Made by a program: the position numbers and the translations under genes
Shown here: positions 12,346-24,967 of the stretch, piece by piece
How the letters are laid out: each line of letters starts with the position of its first letter
How positions within the stretch are numbered: the stretch's first letter is position 1
Notes under the pieces: model-generated
The model's input: the letters and a program-made list of their open reading frames with translations, nothing else
Databases searched by the model: none
Told to the model about the DNA's origin: nothing
Assembly (NCBI GenBank): GCA_013399855.1
Contig: VXAY01005274.1
Span: 517,279-581,278 of the forward strand
DNA length: 64,000 bases
Source: Oxyruncus cristatus
Taxonomy: Eukaryota > Chordata > Aves > Passeriformes > Cotingidae
Reading direction: 5' to 3'

Positions 12346-15300
12346 GTGGCCAGGAGCAAAGTGTGAATCCATCCTGCATCTCACCTCTCTTCATTCACAG
12401 AAAGTGTCTGTACGGAGCAGCAATATCAACTCTAAACTTAGCCCAGAAATAAAATATTCTTCCCCAATCCTGCTGTTCCTTTGGGACTGCAGGGGAGAGA
12501 TGGAGCAGGGACGTGTATTGCAGCAGAAACATGATTCTTGCACAGCAAAACCACCAAAATAAAACCCTAAACCAAATCACTGTGGCCATCTATCTGTGTG
12601 CATTTTATTTATATACAGATGCAAATCAAAAACCAATCCTTAAAAAGATACCCTAAGCTATTAGGTCAGGAAAGGCACCAAATGCTGAACTCTCTGTTTG
12701 CCTGTTCTACTTTGTAATGAGATTTTAACAAAAAGGCAGAGAAGAATGCCAGCTGAGCTGGCACATCTGACATTTTGATAACCTCGTCAATAAAAGTTAT
12801 TTTATTGGCTTTAAGCAGCTGCAGGACTTTGCCTTATTGTTTAGCTGTCTGTTCATTCTATTCCTGTCTTGTTGATAACAGTAAAAGGATGATGAGTAAC
12901 AGTGGCAATCAACAGAAAGGCATGTTGCTTCTTACATGACCATGAACCCAACTCTTCAAATTGCATCTTTGAATTCCAGGCTCTTTATTTGATCATAAAT
13001 AGATACACAGGAGAAGAAAAAACATACGAGTTTCTAGATGTTGGCTTAGGGTTTTATGAATGTTTGTTCCCGGGTTTTCACTCTCCCGAAGCAACTTGAA
13101 TTCTATTAAAAGCGAAGCCCAATATTTATTTTAAGTGAGGGACAAGCTTTTAAACTTCGCTACAAGCATCTGGTGGATGGGTGACCATGAAGTGAACTTT
13201 CATCAGGTCTCAACCCCATGCCAGCACACCAGGCTGGGATGTTGTGCTCCCGTTGAGAGGTAAGGAGAGTCTTCATGCTCTGGCCTCTTCCGGTTGGATC
13301 CTGACAGAAGAGTTGAGTTGAAGGTGCATCTGTGCTTAAAATTATTGTGCCTGCAAAAGTTAAAACTAAAATTGAAATTTAGAAGCTAAATGCTGCTTTC
13401 AACAACACTTAATTTCAATCTGGATGTTGAGAGTCTGTGAGCTGTGAGCATGGAAACTCAGCGTTCCTGAGCAACCAGCAGGAGATCTCAGCTCTGCTAG
13501 GTGAGAGTGACATATACATTCAGTGCATCACTCCAGAACAAAACTTGAATTATTGTTTTAAAATGGTCCCTCGTGCTTTCTGCAAATAATTAATTATAAA
13601 TAGTAATTATTCTATCATAAAATTCCATCAAAGACCACATCAAGCAGGACAATTTGACTGACATTCATGAGCAGGGGGGCAACGCTTGCCTGACTTTAAA
13701 ATATTAAGATGGATGCTCAGAGGAGCCCAAGTGCGGGCTCAGCTCTGGGGATGAGGAGCTGATCCCTCCCTCACCCAGAGATGAGGCTCCAGGTGCTGGT
13801 GAATCTACCAGCTCACAGCCCTCCTTGCAGGCATCCATCCCCCACCCACCATCTGGGCATCCTCCAGAGGGATGAATGTCATCAGTCCCTGCTGGGGGCC
13901 GGGCCAGTCCTGCTCCCCTGTGCCTGTCCTCGTGAGGACTTTGGGGTTGCCCTGGTGCTTCTCTGGCTTCTGGTGTCCTCAACTCTCAAATGATGTGTAA
14001 AGCTCTAGAAGCAACGTCAGGAATGAGTAAGAAAAATAAGACAAAGCCTGGCACGGTCCTGGTGAGGCGCTTCAGGAACAACAGCACAAGATCCACCCAG
14101 AGCTGGAAGCTGAAGCTGGCAAAAAGCAAAGGAGGCAAAAGAGATTTTTTAATTGTTCCTTTGCAAAACTTGCACATTGGTGCCACTGGACCGATTTTCT
14201 TTCTAGGGAAAAGACTCCTTCTCTGCAGGGGGTGTGTGGCACCTCACACCCTGTGTGCATAATACTGGCTCTTGGGTGTGTTTCCCAGAGCAAGTTAAAT
14301 TCTGGGAGAATTCACCCCAGGTGGGTGCACAGCATGTCTTGAAGTTGCCCTTGTGTGATGGTTTGTAGCTCGGGCAGGCAGCACTCGGGTCTCGTGGTGG
14401 CAGATGAGCACCAGCACCACTGTTATCCCTCCTTTAATCAAGTTTCTCACTCCTTCAGGGACTAAACTTCCCGGTGTTCCACTGAAACTGATGGGTTTCT
14501 GAGAAAAGAAGATGATCAGAATGCATCTCCACAAGAACATAGCCTTTCAGCTCATCCTTGGGGGAATTTTTTCCTCCCTGTCTGTATGTAATTAGAAACT
14601 GAAAATAATAGCAAAAGGCTTGTTGTAGATGAATCGACATGCTCGGCTTCAAAAACACATTTGAGTGGAATAAAAGGGACTGAAAAGACTAAAAATCATT
14701 CAGCTTGTATGGAATAAGAGCAGAATGTACTCAATGGGAGAGAAACCAACTGCTCCAGCCTACAGCACTGGACCCTTTGGAATTTAACAATGTGGAAAGT
14801 GTCTTCAAAACTTAACCTATGGAACTTGAGCTCTTCAGCTCTAATTTTTCCAACTTACTCTGTTTTCCTCCTCCTGCAATACCAGGATAATATTTTTTCC
14901 CTATTTTTATTTCCCTCAATTCACTCTGAGTATTTTTCCGCGGTTATTTAATATTTGCTGTTCAGACTGCGACAGCTCTGCCTGTAGGTGAAAAAAACTC
15001 ATGTTGTGTTGCCAAAAGCAGCAATAGAAACCAGGCTGCTTGTGTTAATATTTGCATTTGAAAGTGCAAAACTGAATTTTCTCTAGTACCAGACACTTCT
15101 CTCCTGGTAAAAATGCTGGAGAAAAACATTTGCTGGGTAGAGGGAAAGATGCAAAAAATACTCATGGAAAATACCACTTATTGAATGGTATTTTCAAAAT
15201 ACAAAGTCCTTGGGAATATCAGCTGTCTGCAGAGCAGATAGAAGAAGTTATGTTGTGGTCCTGTCCCCTAGAACATTTTCCTATTTGCCTTTAATACCAC

Positions 15301-18300
15301 ATTCAGCTTTGGGGACCCTGAGCCACTCCAGGTTGGTTGGGTTTGGCTTTTTGTTTCAACCTTGTAGGGGGACGATGAGATTTGATGTTTTTGCCAGCTG
15401 TCTTGGGTTTGAGTGTGGCAGAAGGGGCCCTTCAACACAAAGATTTTCTGTTACTCCCTTTTCTGGACCGACAAACTCTGTCCCCCTCTGAAGGGTGACA
15501 GGGGACTCATGTTTTCCTTCAGTTATCTCCTCAAGAAGAACGTGTGTTTCACTTTATATTTAAACTCGTCCTCATGTACTTTGGGGAGGTTTCTGGCTGG
15601 CTGAGCACTGCAACAAGCACAGAGAGGTGTTCCTTCATGTGCAGCACAGTGAGGCTGAGGCATGGCAGAGAGGACTGAGGAGGGGGTGATGCCTCCTCCT
15701 CCGAGGGGCTCTGCCACAAAACCGTATCATCCCCTCTCTAAGTTCCTCTCTGTTACTGAAATTGTGATGGAATTAGGGCAAACAAGGGTTTTTCTGTGGT
15801 GGTCCAGGAGTCCTATTGGATATCTCAGAGGAAGGAGCTGCTCCACCTTCTCCTTCTTGGGAAGGGCTGGCTGGTGGTGGGGTCTGGGCTTCTCCTGGTT
15901 CCCCACCCCACCTGGGAAGAAGCAGTAAGTAAGCAAACCTCAGTGTGGACAAAGCCCAGTGAAACCTCTCCAGCTGGAACATGCTGGGTAGAGCTTATGC
16001 CATCCCACAGAGAATTAGTACTTAATGCCTTAACCTGCCTTTTTCTGGGATTTTAGCTGAACTGCACACTTGCTCTGCCATTCGTCTGGGGTTCACCAAA
16101 CCTCAGCTCCTGGCTTTGAAAGGTGATGTAGAGGATTTTTAAGTCTGGTGCAGGAGGATCCCTGGCACCCAGGGGTGTGACTTTGTAGCAACTGCAACAG
16201 TTTGCTCAGAGTCCAGAATTGCCACTGGATTTCTCAACGAGACCGTAATTCTGCTGCAGAGTGAGGGTGGTTTGTGCACGTCAAATTCCCTGAACTACAT
16301 TGTATTGCTGCTATTAAAGTGTCTGTGAAAATAAGGGTTGGAGCACCAGAGACTACAGTGATGTCTTTTTAAGCTGCCTCCAGAGAATCTTTTCCCCTTC
16401 TTTTTCCTCTTTGCAGAGGAGCAGCCCATCCCAGACCAGCACCTGGGGCCAGCACTCCCTGTCCCACACTGGCAGAGCCGAGTGCATGGGGACCAGGCGT
16501 GGGGGCAGCATCAGTTGGGAGGTCTTGGGCACTTGCTCTTCCCTGTGTTTAAAGCTTTTCGGAAGCTGTGCTGCCGTCCCTGTCACCCTGCAGGCGGGGG
16601 ACGGTGGGAGGTGTGTGTGTAAATAATCTGGGATAGGAGCCAGTGCCAGTAGATGGCACTCAAGAATGTGCAGCCCAAGATCTGGGGTTTGGAGGACCAG
16701 GGAAGTGGTTTTCCCTGGCAGGTCTCTGCAGGCTGCTGTGAGGAGCTCTGCAGAGTACAAGCTGTGCTGTGCATTAATCCCACCATCCCTGAAAGCCCTG
16801 GAGAAGGGGGGGGTCTGTGGTACCTTGGGCTGGTCCGAAGCAGGAGGGGATGTGCAGCAGGGCTTGACAGTCCAGCCCCTGTGCTGAGGGATGCTGGCAC
16901 CTGCACCCCCTCTGCCCTGGCACCGACACGTGGTGAGGCTGAAGTGGCTTTTTCAGCAATGGGAAAAAATATATATAATGTATTTGTGCAAGGGTTTGCA
17001 GTGATCAAAGGGCAACTTCACATGGAGACCTGGTAGGTGCTGCTGCATCTGTGTTTCGCATTCCCAAACACTGCATGGTGAGCACAGCTCTTCCAGCCCT
17101 CTCGGGCAGTGAGTGTGTCACTGTGAGTGTGCCTGTGGCACTGTAGGGTTCATTCACCCATCTCCAGTTCTGCAGCTCGTTAGTGGCATCTGTACCTTGT
17201 CTCACCAGTGGCAAAGTGGTTACACTGGCCTGCTCAAGGCCAAGATATCCTTCTCACCCTGGCCAGTGTGTCACCTGCTGCTCATCCTTTAGGCCAGTTT
17301 CTGTGGGATCCCTCTGCATGGGCTCCACAGCAAGTGATCTACCATAGACAAGGGCACAGAGAATTGGGCAGTGTCTGTTAGAAATAAGACAGGATACTTC
17401 CCAAGCTGTCTCCAAATCCATCATAATTTGCCCCAAGTGTTTCTCATTGGGACTGGTAACATAGTAATTGTTGTATGATTTGCTGAAATCCGTGTTCTTT
17501 TTTTTTAAAATGCCATTTATTTGACAAATGCTTCTTTGCATGCTGTCACAATAACTAGAGGAAGAGACTTGCAGGGTGAAACTGTGTTCTGAGCTGCATT
17601 GATTTAGTGATTAGTGTCATCTTCATGTTGGATTTTGTAATTCAGACTCATTAACCTGAAAATGTTCTTGCAATTTTCTTCTCCTAGACTGGTTTGAAAG
17701 TACAAAAGCAGCTTCTATTAATTTCAAGGAATCCAAGAGCAACTGTCTCTTGTAAAGTGCCGAACAAGGAGGGGGCAGACTGAGAGTCACTAAATGGTAT
17801 TTAAAGATTTAATTTTATCGTTTGTTCAAATCTTGATTAAAATAGTATTTATCTGGTTTGCTTCAATGGTTTGAACAATCAGACTAAATCACTGTGTTAA
17901 AAAAAACAAAACCAAAAACACTAAAAACCTTCAACTATCTCTGCACTGCCAACGTGTCGTGGTTGGTAAGAAAGGAACGTGCTCCCCATTCTGATCTCGA
18001 TGGCTGTAGTTAGAGGCCTGGCCCAGTTCGTCTGACTAGAAAGAAACTGGTCTCTGTTTTACAGGACTCTGTACAGCTTGTTGCACCCCACACTGCTTGT
18101 GTGCACTTTCTTGCACCCTGCTGAGCCGACATGGACTCATTTTAGGATGGAGCGGGGTAGATCAGAGCGAAGCGATAGCAGCAAAGCCATACCCAGGGAG
18201 CAGAGCTGAGCTCGGTGAGAGCTGGGGGTCGTCACTCATCACTCACCCCCTTCCTATTCATGTAAAAAGGGATGTGTTATTGGATATTCTTGCTGATGGC

Positions 18301-18934
18301 ACAGGTCTGTGCCTGGGCTGGGGGCCTCAGTGCAGAGCCCAGAGCACACGGAGCTGCTGATCCTCCCTCGAAGGGGACTGCTAAGGAAAGAGTCTCTAAC
18401 ACAGGTACCACAACTGCAGGGTCAGGGAGGAGCAGAGATTTCCTCTGTGTTATTATCCCAGATTTTTCCTTCTGAAGCAAGAGGGGACAGCTCAGGTGCA
18501 GAATTGTGTCAGGTTTGATTTTTTCTCTCAGATAAAGAGCTGACCTTGCTTAAATAACACAGCCTGAGTTTGGAGAAACAATTCCAACTTATTTTGCTCT
18601 CCTATCCCAGACCCCTTTTCTGGGGCCAGGTTATAGGCTCGTCTGTCCAAACAGTAACCCAGTAAGATACAGAATATTCCAGAACGTGAAATTTCTTTCT
18701 TTCATGTGTCAGTTGTAAGCAAAACAGCAATTTGGCTCCCTGGACTCTCTCATTCCTTAGATGAGCACTGGCACCAGCCGTGCAGCTCCCTGGTTTTGCA
18801 CTGAGCAGCTGTGAACGTTTTTTCCGAATTGAATGGTTTCTTACAAATGAAATCTTTAATTTGTGTGTGCAGATCCCTTTTAATATAATCAAGCTCTTTA
18901 TTCAAGAGAGCAGATCTGATGAAACATCCCATTT
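12346..18934. other. Unique non-coding stretch, no gene recognised
   Basis: No gene was found over 6.6 kb. A patch at 13540-13640 is AT-rich with several TAAT cores. A pyrimidine and GC-rich part at 15640-16900 carries overlapping frames of up to 141 codons on both strands without recognisable domains. A segment starting TGTCTTGGG at 15399 looked LTR-like but had no matching end. A small basic open frame at 13990-14262 is probably chance. Confidence 0.55.
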
Positions 18935-19160
18935 CAGCGAGGGCAGTTTAGGCCAGACATCAGGAAAACCTTGCTAATGATTAAAATGGTGAGGCGCAGC
19001 CGTGGGCTGCCAGGAGAGCTTAAGGAAACTCCATCATGGGAAGTCTTTAAGAATAATTTTGGCAGCTATTATCAGGAATGATTTAACTATAATTGATCTT
19101 GACTTGGAGAAAGAGAATGGACTGGATGACTTCTTCTTTCTCGTTTTGCATGATTTCCAA
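18935..19160 (+). mobile_element. Old, diverged CR1-family fragment
   Basis: The plus strand keeps a sequence order typical of an older CR1 subfamily: GGCCAGACATCAGGAAAACC, TGATTAAAATGGTGAGGC, GGGCTGCCAGGAGAGCTTAA, GGAAGTCTTTAAGAATAATT, ATCAGGAATGATTTAACTAT and GAATGGACTGGATGAC. Divergence and small indels are much higher than in the other copies here, and the octamer tail is not recognisable. It is probably an insertion fixed early in the lineage and could be useful as a shared ancestral marker. Confidence 0.8.
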
Positions 19161-20795
19161 GAAATTCTGAAAAAAAACTTGCATTGAGAGGGTTCAGTAT
19201 TACCAAATGTTCCTTCCCCTCTTTCTAAGGGAATTTTTTTTTACTAAATTTCAACTGAGCGTGCAAATAGTTGAACACACTTTGTAATTTGTCACATGTC
19301 ACGGTCTTAACCTCTTGAGGATGTAGCTCCACCTCCATAAATACTCAGATATTTAAATATTTTTCCTTCTCCTGTTGCTCGACGGGTTTGTTGTGTTGCA
19401 AAGAGCGACCTTGCGTTGCTGTTTCCCCACTGAAGCCAAATCCTGGTGATGGGGCTGGAAGGAAGAGCTGCAGCCACTGTGCAGTGCCAGGCTTGGCCAA
19501 ACCTTTTAGTTCCACAAACAAGAATTAGAACAGAAAGGGGTTTAAGCAAATATTATTCAACTTAAAGGAAGAGCTGAGTGCTCAGAAAATGACTCATTGT
19601 GCAGGCGAGGAGTTTGCACAGCCTTGAACTGTTGTCTTGAGGGCTGGTTTATTAACTACACAAGTGACGTGACTAACAGCAAAACCGATGCAGACAGCTG
19701 ATAGTATCCTTGACCTTAAAAACCTTGATGAAATTTATGATTTGCTCATTTTATAATTTAAGAAGGCAATTCTATTAGTCACTCTTTACATTTGCTTCTC
19801 CAGACTCAATGGAGAGATGTACACCTATATATGAAACTTTGTGTTTTCAGAATCAGTATTTTAGCCTTGTGTAAAAAGATGCACCTAACAGAAGATGTGA
19901 TACAATGTTGGGATTGCTTCCTGTGTGTCTAACTGCAGTGATGGGCAGAAGAGAGATGGTGATCTGAAAATAACTGCTTTCACACCTAAAATTCATATGC
20001 ACAGGCATTCTGACTATTCAGAGCAACCAAATAACAGCAAAGCAGAATAAATGCTGTGTGCTTTCTCCAAAACATATTTATCATTCCTTTCAGACATTTT
20101 AGTTCATCTCGTTCAAGTTTAAATATTGCTGTTCAGAAGCAGTGACCAGAGAAATCTGCAGCACTAACACAGATACACCCCAGTTAATATTCCCTGGTAG
20201 GGATGGGCCAAAGCTTGAGTTACTTTCCAAATCCCCGTGACTTTGCAAGTTGGAATTAGAATATTCAGGCAAACCACACAAGTTATTTTGGCTTAAGGAT
20301 GTGAAAACTTGCCTGGTGAGCTTTAGCCAAATAAAATCACCCTGGGTTTTGTTTCACAGCAGCTTTTCCAGGCGAGGATGCTTTTCAGAAAATGAAGTCC
20401 ATTGACCTAGGCCAGACCAAGAAATTAGGGAAGAGTGTGTAGAGGTTATAACCATGTAACTTTACAAACATTTAGCTCCACCCCACATGATTTCACTAAA
20501 TCCAGTGAAACTTGCTCTTGGACACTCGTGAACTTGCATCCAAGAGCACAAGAGAGGACCAAAACTCATTTCCCACTTCAGAGCTGTCTCACAGTCTGTG
20601 AAACACCTGAATGGTGTAAAATTTTCTGTGCAAACCCATTTTCTCCCTTTTTTTAGTGAATGGCAATACACAGTAATTGCCATCCCTACTTTTCCCCAGG
20701 GAGCAGGAGGACCAATGCCAAATATGGCTGGGACTTACAGGATCAGACGTCCAAAAATGTTTATTCTCCATGAAGTCCTGTGGTTATCCAGCTAT
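19161..20795. other. Unique AT-rich stretch, nothing recognised
   Basis: This stretch lies between two CR1 copies. It has no repeat, no convincing open frame (the longest is about 80 codons) and no splice-bounded exon that I can see. Confidence 0.6.
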
Positions 20796-20930
20796 GGCCA
20801 GGCTGGGGTGGAACTCTGAGCAACCTGGTCTACTGGAAGGTGTGTCTGGCCATGGAAGGGGGGTTGGAACAAGATGAGTTTTAAGGTCCCTTCGAACCCA
20901 AACCACTCTGGGATTCTATGATTCTATGAT
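20796..20930 (+). mobile_element. CR1 3' UTR fragment with octamer tail
   Basis: The plus strand reads GAGCAACCTGGTCTACTGGA, then a GGGGGGTTGGAACAAGATGA segment, then TTTTAAGGTCCCTTCGAACC and CAAACCACTCTGGG, ending in ATTCTATG ATTCTATGAT. This is the CR1 3' UTR type in which the element runs from the 'CTGGTCTAGTGGAAGG' block to 'CCAACCCAAACCATTCTATG'. The tail octamers are perfect, so this copy is among the better preserved. It has no coding sequence. Confidence 0.95.
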
Positions 20931-22027
20931 TTTCTCCACTGACTTCACAAGGAAGTGAAGGATGTAGGTGAAGGATGGGGAATCTATGGTGAGAAGGGCC
21001 TGAGTTTGTGATGAGGAAGCGGCTCTCTCCATGTCTAATTCAGGTCTTTTATACAGTTAAATATAATCAAACTCATTTTAGGCATTCAAGTGCTTCACCT
21101 CCCCCCCCCCGCCTTCAGAGTTGGCATCTCCCGTTATTTCTAATTCATTGTTAGCACACAAACATCTTGCACTTCCCGACCTTCTCTGTGAACATCCTTG
21201 TGCAGGCAGCGGAGGTGCCTGAAGACCTGAGGTTTGAAGGCACCAGGCACGTTGCCCAGTCCCTCCTCTCCATGACTTTGCTCACTACAAACATCTACTA
21301 AAGACACCGGAAAGATACGGCTGTTTCTTCAAACTGGAAATACAAGTAGGATAGGTCTGTGGTTGGGTCAGTGAGGGAGAGTTCTGCTCCTGGCTGAGGG
21401 AAAGGCCGGGGGGGGGATCACTCTATAAAACTCTGTGCCCATGCATTACACGGCGTTCAGAATTTAGATTCAGCCACTCCTTATCTTTCCAGCTGCAAAA
21501 CACTTAAACGTGTTAAAAAGGCTTTATCTCCCTTTACCTTTTTTTTTTTTTTTCTTTTTGAGACCGAACCCTGAAAGTTAAGTCTCCCTTTCCCCATTTC
21601 TCAAGGTAAAATGAGCAAGGAGTGACCCAGAGGCTGACGACGTGTCAGTGCACTGCCTTTTCTGAGATGGATGTGCTTGGGCTTTGGCATCGCAGAGCAG
21701 CTAAAAGCAGCGAGATACGGTGAGAGAAATGATGAAACCAGATGTAAGGGTGATTGGAACCACTTTGCCTGATTCATATTTTTAATGTATTTCTTGGTCC
21801 TGGTATTTCACTGCTGTATATTTCCCTCCTGGAATTCATCATGCTCTGTGTGTATGTGTGTGTGACATCTCAGCTACCAGCTGTGGAAATGATTGTGTGA
21901 TGACTAAACCCCGTAGCTTTAGGTGAGAAGCGGGCAACTGGAACAAAGTAAGTATTAACATGAAGTTTTCCATTCTCATTTACACCTTATTAAGTGCAGA
22001 GGGAAAAGAATGAAGCCTTAGTAAAAG
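20931..22027. other. Unique stretch with several homopolymer runs
   Basis: No gene. It carries C10 (21101-21110), G9 (21408-21416), T15 (21539-21553) and a TG-rich tract (21847-21864) within 800 bases. These runs are assembly-sensitive, and their lengths should be treated with caution. Confidence 0.7.
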
Positions 22028-22120
22028 GATCATGGAATAACCTTGCCTGGGAGGGACCTCCAGAGGTCTCTGGTCCATCCTGCTCAGTTAGATCACCTCA
22101 TGCAGGGTTTTGCCCAAAGT
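22028..22120 (-). mobile_element. Degraded CR1 3' end
   Basis: On the plus strand GATCATGGAATAACC is followed by TGGGAGGGACCTCCAGAGG and TCTCTGGTCCATCCTGCTCA. This is the reverse complement of a CR1 3' end of the 'GGACCTCTGGAGGTC' type, so the copy lies on the minus strand. Only one imperfect octamer remains, and similarity fades after about 90 bases. Confidence 0.75.
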
Positions 22121-24907
22121 AAGTCCTTACCTGTGGTGTCTGGGAGCCTTCACCAGCTCCTTGGAACGCCGTGGCTGCAGGGGACAGAAGGGAGGCTGTG
22201 GAGAAGTGCTGATCTCTTCCTTCTCCACCCACTGGGGTTTGAACTCCCCAGGCAGGCAGCATCCCATGGCGATTCTCTCTTGTATGGCTCAGCTTGGCCA
22301 GAAACTTCATGAACCTGAGTGGAGTTTGGGTTTGTGATCATATCCAAAATGGGATGTGTTTTGCCAAGGTTTTGCTATGAAAATTACTCCCAGCTCCATT
22401 GACTGGCCGTGCTGCCTCTGCAGCATCAATTCTATCCCTGGCTGACACCTTTGATTTTGGAAGTTGTCTCCATTTTCCAAAGAGAAGTATGTACATAAGC
22501 TATTTTTGGATAGCGTATACTTAATCTCCTGCAAGAAATGGAGCTAGTCACTTGTTCCTTATTTCCAGAGGCATTACATATCTCTTGGTGACAGCTCCAA
22601 GTGCAGAAATCCTTAACTTGTCTAATGTCTTCATTTGGGTGATCGAAAGACACCAAACCAAAGATCCTCTTCTGTATGACTGTGAGGAATATTGCATGCA
22701 GCACTGTCCAGGTAAAGCAGCTGCTTCCTCATCTTGGGTTAAAGGGAATACTAAAAAGGAACCAGGTTTTGGATGGTTCTTATATGTGCTTGGAAGCCAA
22801 TTTAAAATGCTGCGGACCGTTCATCATCTCCTCTGGTCATTCTTTTATTTTATGCTCAGCTGAGGATAAGCTGTGGTCTTTGCACCGTGTAAAGTGTGTT
22901 TAGACTCTTTGCTCTAGTGAAAAATGAGCTGTTATCTGTGCCAGGGCTGAAGCACAAGGGAGAAATCTGGGACAGCCACAGGGGCTGCCAACGGAAACAA
23001 GCGGTGGAAGATCTGACTTGTTTAACTGAAAACGCATAAAGCAGAGGCACATATTGAGAGTTGCTTGTGGTGGAAAAGTGACCAAAAGTCAGCAGCAACT
23101 TCAGAGAGGTTGATGGACACGGCCTGGAGGATTCTCCAAACTGTCCAGACTTGCTCCACACGTGTGAATCAGGAGAGCTGGGCTGCTAAAAATTATGGAA
23201 GTGATCTGTCTTGCCAATAGTTGGAGGGGCCTTGTTGTCAAATCAGAAAATGCAAACCTTGCCAAGAGTGTTCCAGGTTCATCAATGAGCAGCTCAACAG
23301 CAAATGACCTGAAGTCTTGCTGTGTTTGCAAATTTGCATTAATAATCATCATCATCATCCAATGGCCCAGCAGTGGTTGTCCTTGCACTGTAGGAGGGAC
23401 TTTGGGAGTGTGGTGGGAGTGGTGGTCACCCAGTGAGGTAACCCCTTTCCCACAGTGTGGCAGGAAGGATCTCCTCAGCACAGGTGAGGCAGCGCTCCCC
23501 TAAATACTGACTTGTGCTTGTGGATGGAGGTGAAGTGCAGGGATCTCCAGATGAGATTAACACCACCAAGGTGAGAGCTGCAGCTTGGATTTGGGCCCAG
23601 GGCAAATAACAAGTTGAAACAAGGTGAAGAACGGGGTCATGCCACCAGAGAGGTGTAAGAATATTGGCCCTGTTATGCACTGGGCACTGATGAATTAACT
23701 TTAATGAGGAAGCCGACGGCCGAGGCACAGGCTGGTGTTGTTTGGTTTGGTTCAAACTAACCCCTTTGTTCATACATAGCACAGATTTACACATGGAAAA
23801 AAGGCTGCGGTGTGTAGTCAGCAGTTTTGGTTGGTTAGTTGAGTTTTTTGGTTAATGCTGCTTCGAAAACCAATTGAAAAGCCACAAGGCGTGTGCAGGA
23901 GCTCGTGCATTAGTTTTTGCGGATGCGGACTCACCCCTGACTCAGAATCTTCAGTTCCACAAAGCCGTGTTTGTGGCTGCAGGGCATCTCTACGTTAGTG
24001 GCCACATGAGGGTGCAGAGAATCAACAGGCAGGGGTGGCCCACTCGTACCTTCTGCCACCAAACCACCTTTGGCGACTCTTTCTCTGGTCCAGGTCCCTT
24101 GCTAAATACCAAGCACAGCTTTGTCTTTAACTTCTGCTGCCTGCTGGCCAGTTAAGGGACCTTTGCACACCCATTTCTGTCTTCCACCTTCCGAGGCACG
24201 TTCCTCGAATCAAACATGAAGCCCCCAAGCTCCCATGTGCTTGTTTGCTTTAACTTTGCTCCCTCTTCTCCTGTGCTTTGCACCGGATTGAGGTGTATCC
24301 TCAAACGTGGATGCATGGAGAGGTCACCCAACAATGGGACAGTTATTGTTTGAGAGTTTTGATAGCAAATACTTTTTTCTTGCTGGCATCATCAGCTATA
24401 GGATGAAAAAAACAAGGAATGTTGTGTTGTCCCTAACAAAGTGACATCATCTATTCATAACCATGCTCTGATGGGGAGTCACAGGAGGGAACACTGACAT
24501 CATTTGGGGAGTGAAATGAGGAGGCGTTGGAGAACCTTCGTGTTTGCTAAATCCAGCTACAATTGTCAGGGAAGAGTGGAAAGTGTTGATAAAATAGATT
24601 TCTCTTTCTAATATCTTCCTTTCCAAACTGAAGGGCTGCAAGAAAGTTCAGCACTGTTCTGTGTCTTCAAAACCTGCATGTGCTGTGACAAACGTGACAT
24701 TTGGGGGTGCATGGGAGAGCCTCCCTGAGCACGGTTTGTATCCTGGGCAGTGAGTCCACTGACTGGACCTAGGAAAAGTGAATAGAATAACCACAGCTTT
24801 AGATTCTCACAGAGAAAGGGGAGTAGGTTTCTTTTTCCTCTGTCTCCTTTTCTTTTTCTTTCCATGTTTCACACAGACACACACAGGGACAGATGGTCCT
24901 TCAAGGA
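22121..24907. other. Unique non-coding stretch, no gene recognised
   Basis: Frames of up to 126 codons occur (23101-23481 and 23426-23794, both minus) but contain no domain. A short (ATC)n tract is at 23343-23359 and a CA-rich tract at about 24872-24887. Nothing else stands out. Confidence 0.6.
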
Positions 24908-24967
24908 ATGTGGAATTGGACTCGATGATCCTTATGGGTCCCTTTCAACTCTAGGTATTCTATGATT
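24908..24967 (+). mobile_element. Short CR1 3' tail
   Basis: The plus strand has ATTGGACTCGATGATCCTTA, then GGGTCCCTTTCAACTC, then TATTCTATGATTT. This is the last 60 bases of a CR1 with a 'GATGATCCTTGTGGGTCCC' type 3' UTR, a different subfamily type from the 'TTAAGGTCCC' copies in this window. It has no coding content. Confidence 0.9.

Noticed and set aside
13990..14262. Small basic open frame rich in Lys and Arg
   Set aside because: It resembles no known family, has no Kozak-like context or splice sites, and its length is within chance expectation.
15399..15950. Possible LTR starting TGTCTTGGG with a TATA-like TTTATATTTAAA at 15553
   Set aside because: No matching CA end, polyadenylation signal at the expected place or target-site duplication was found, and no retroviral coding remnant lies nearby.
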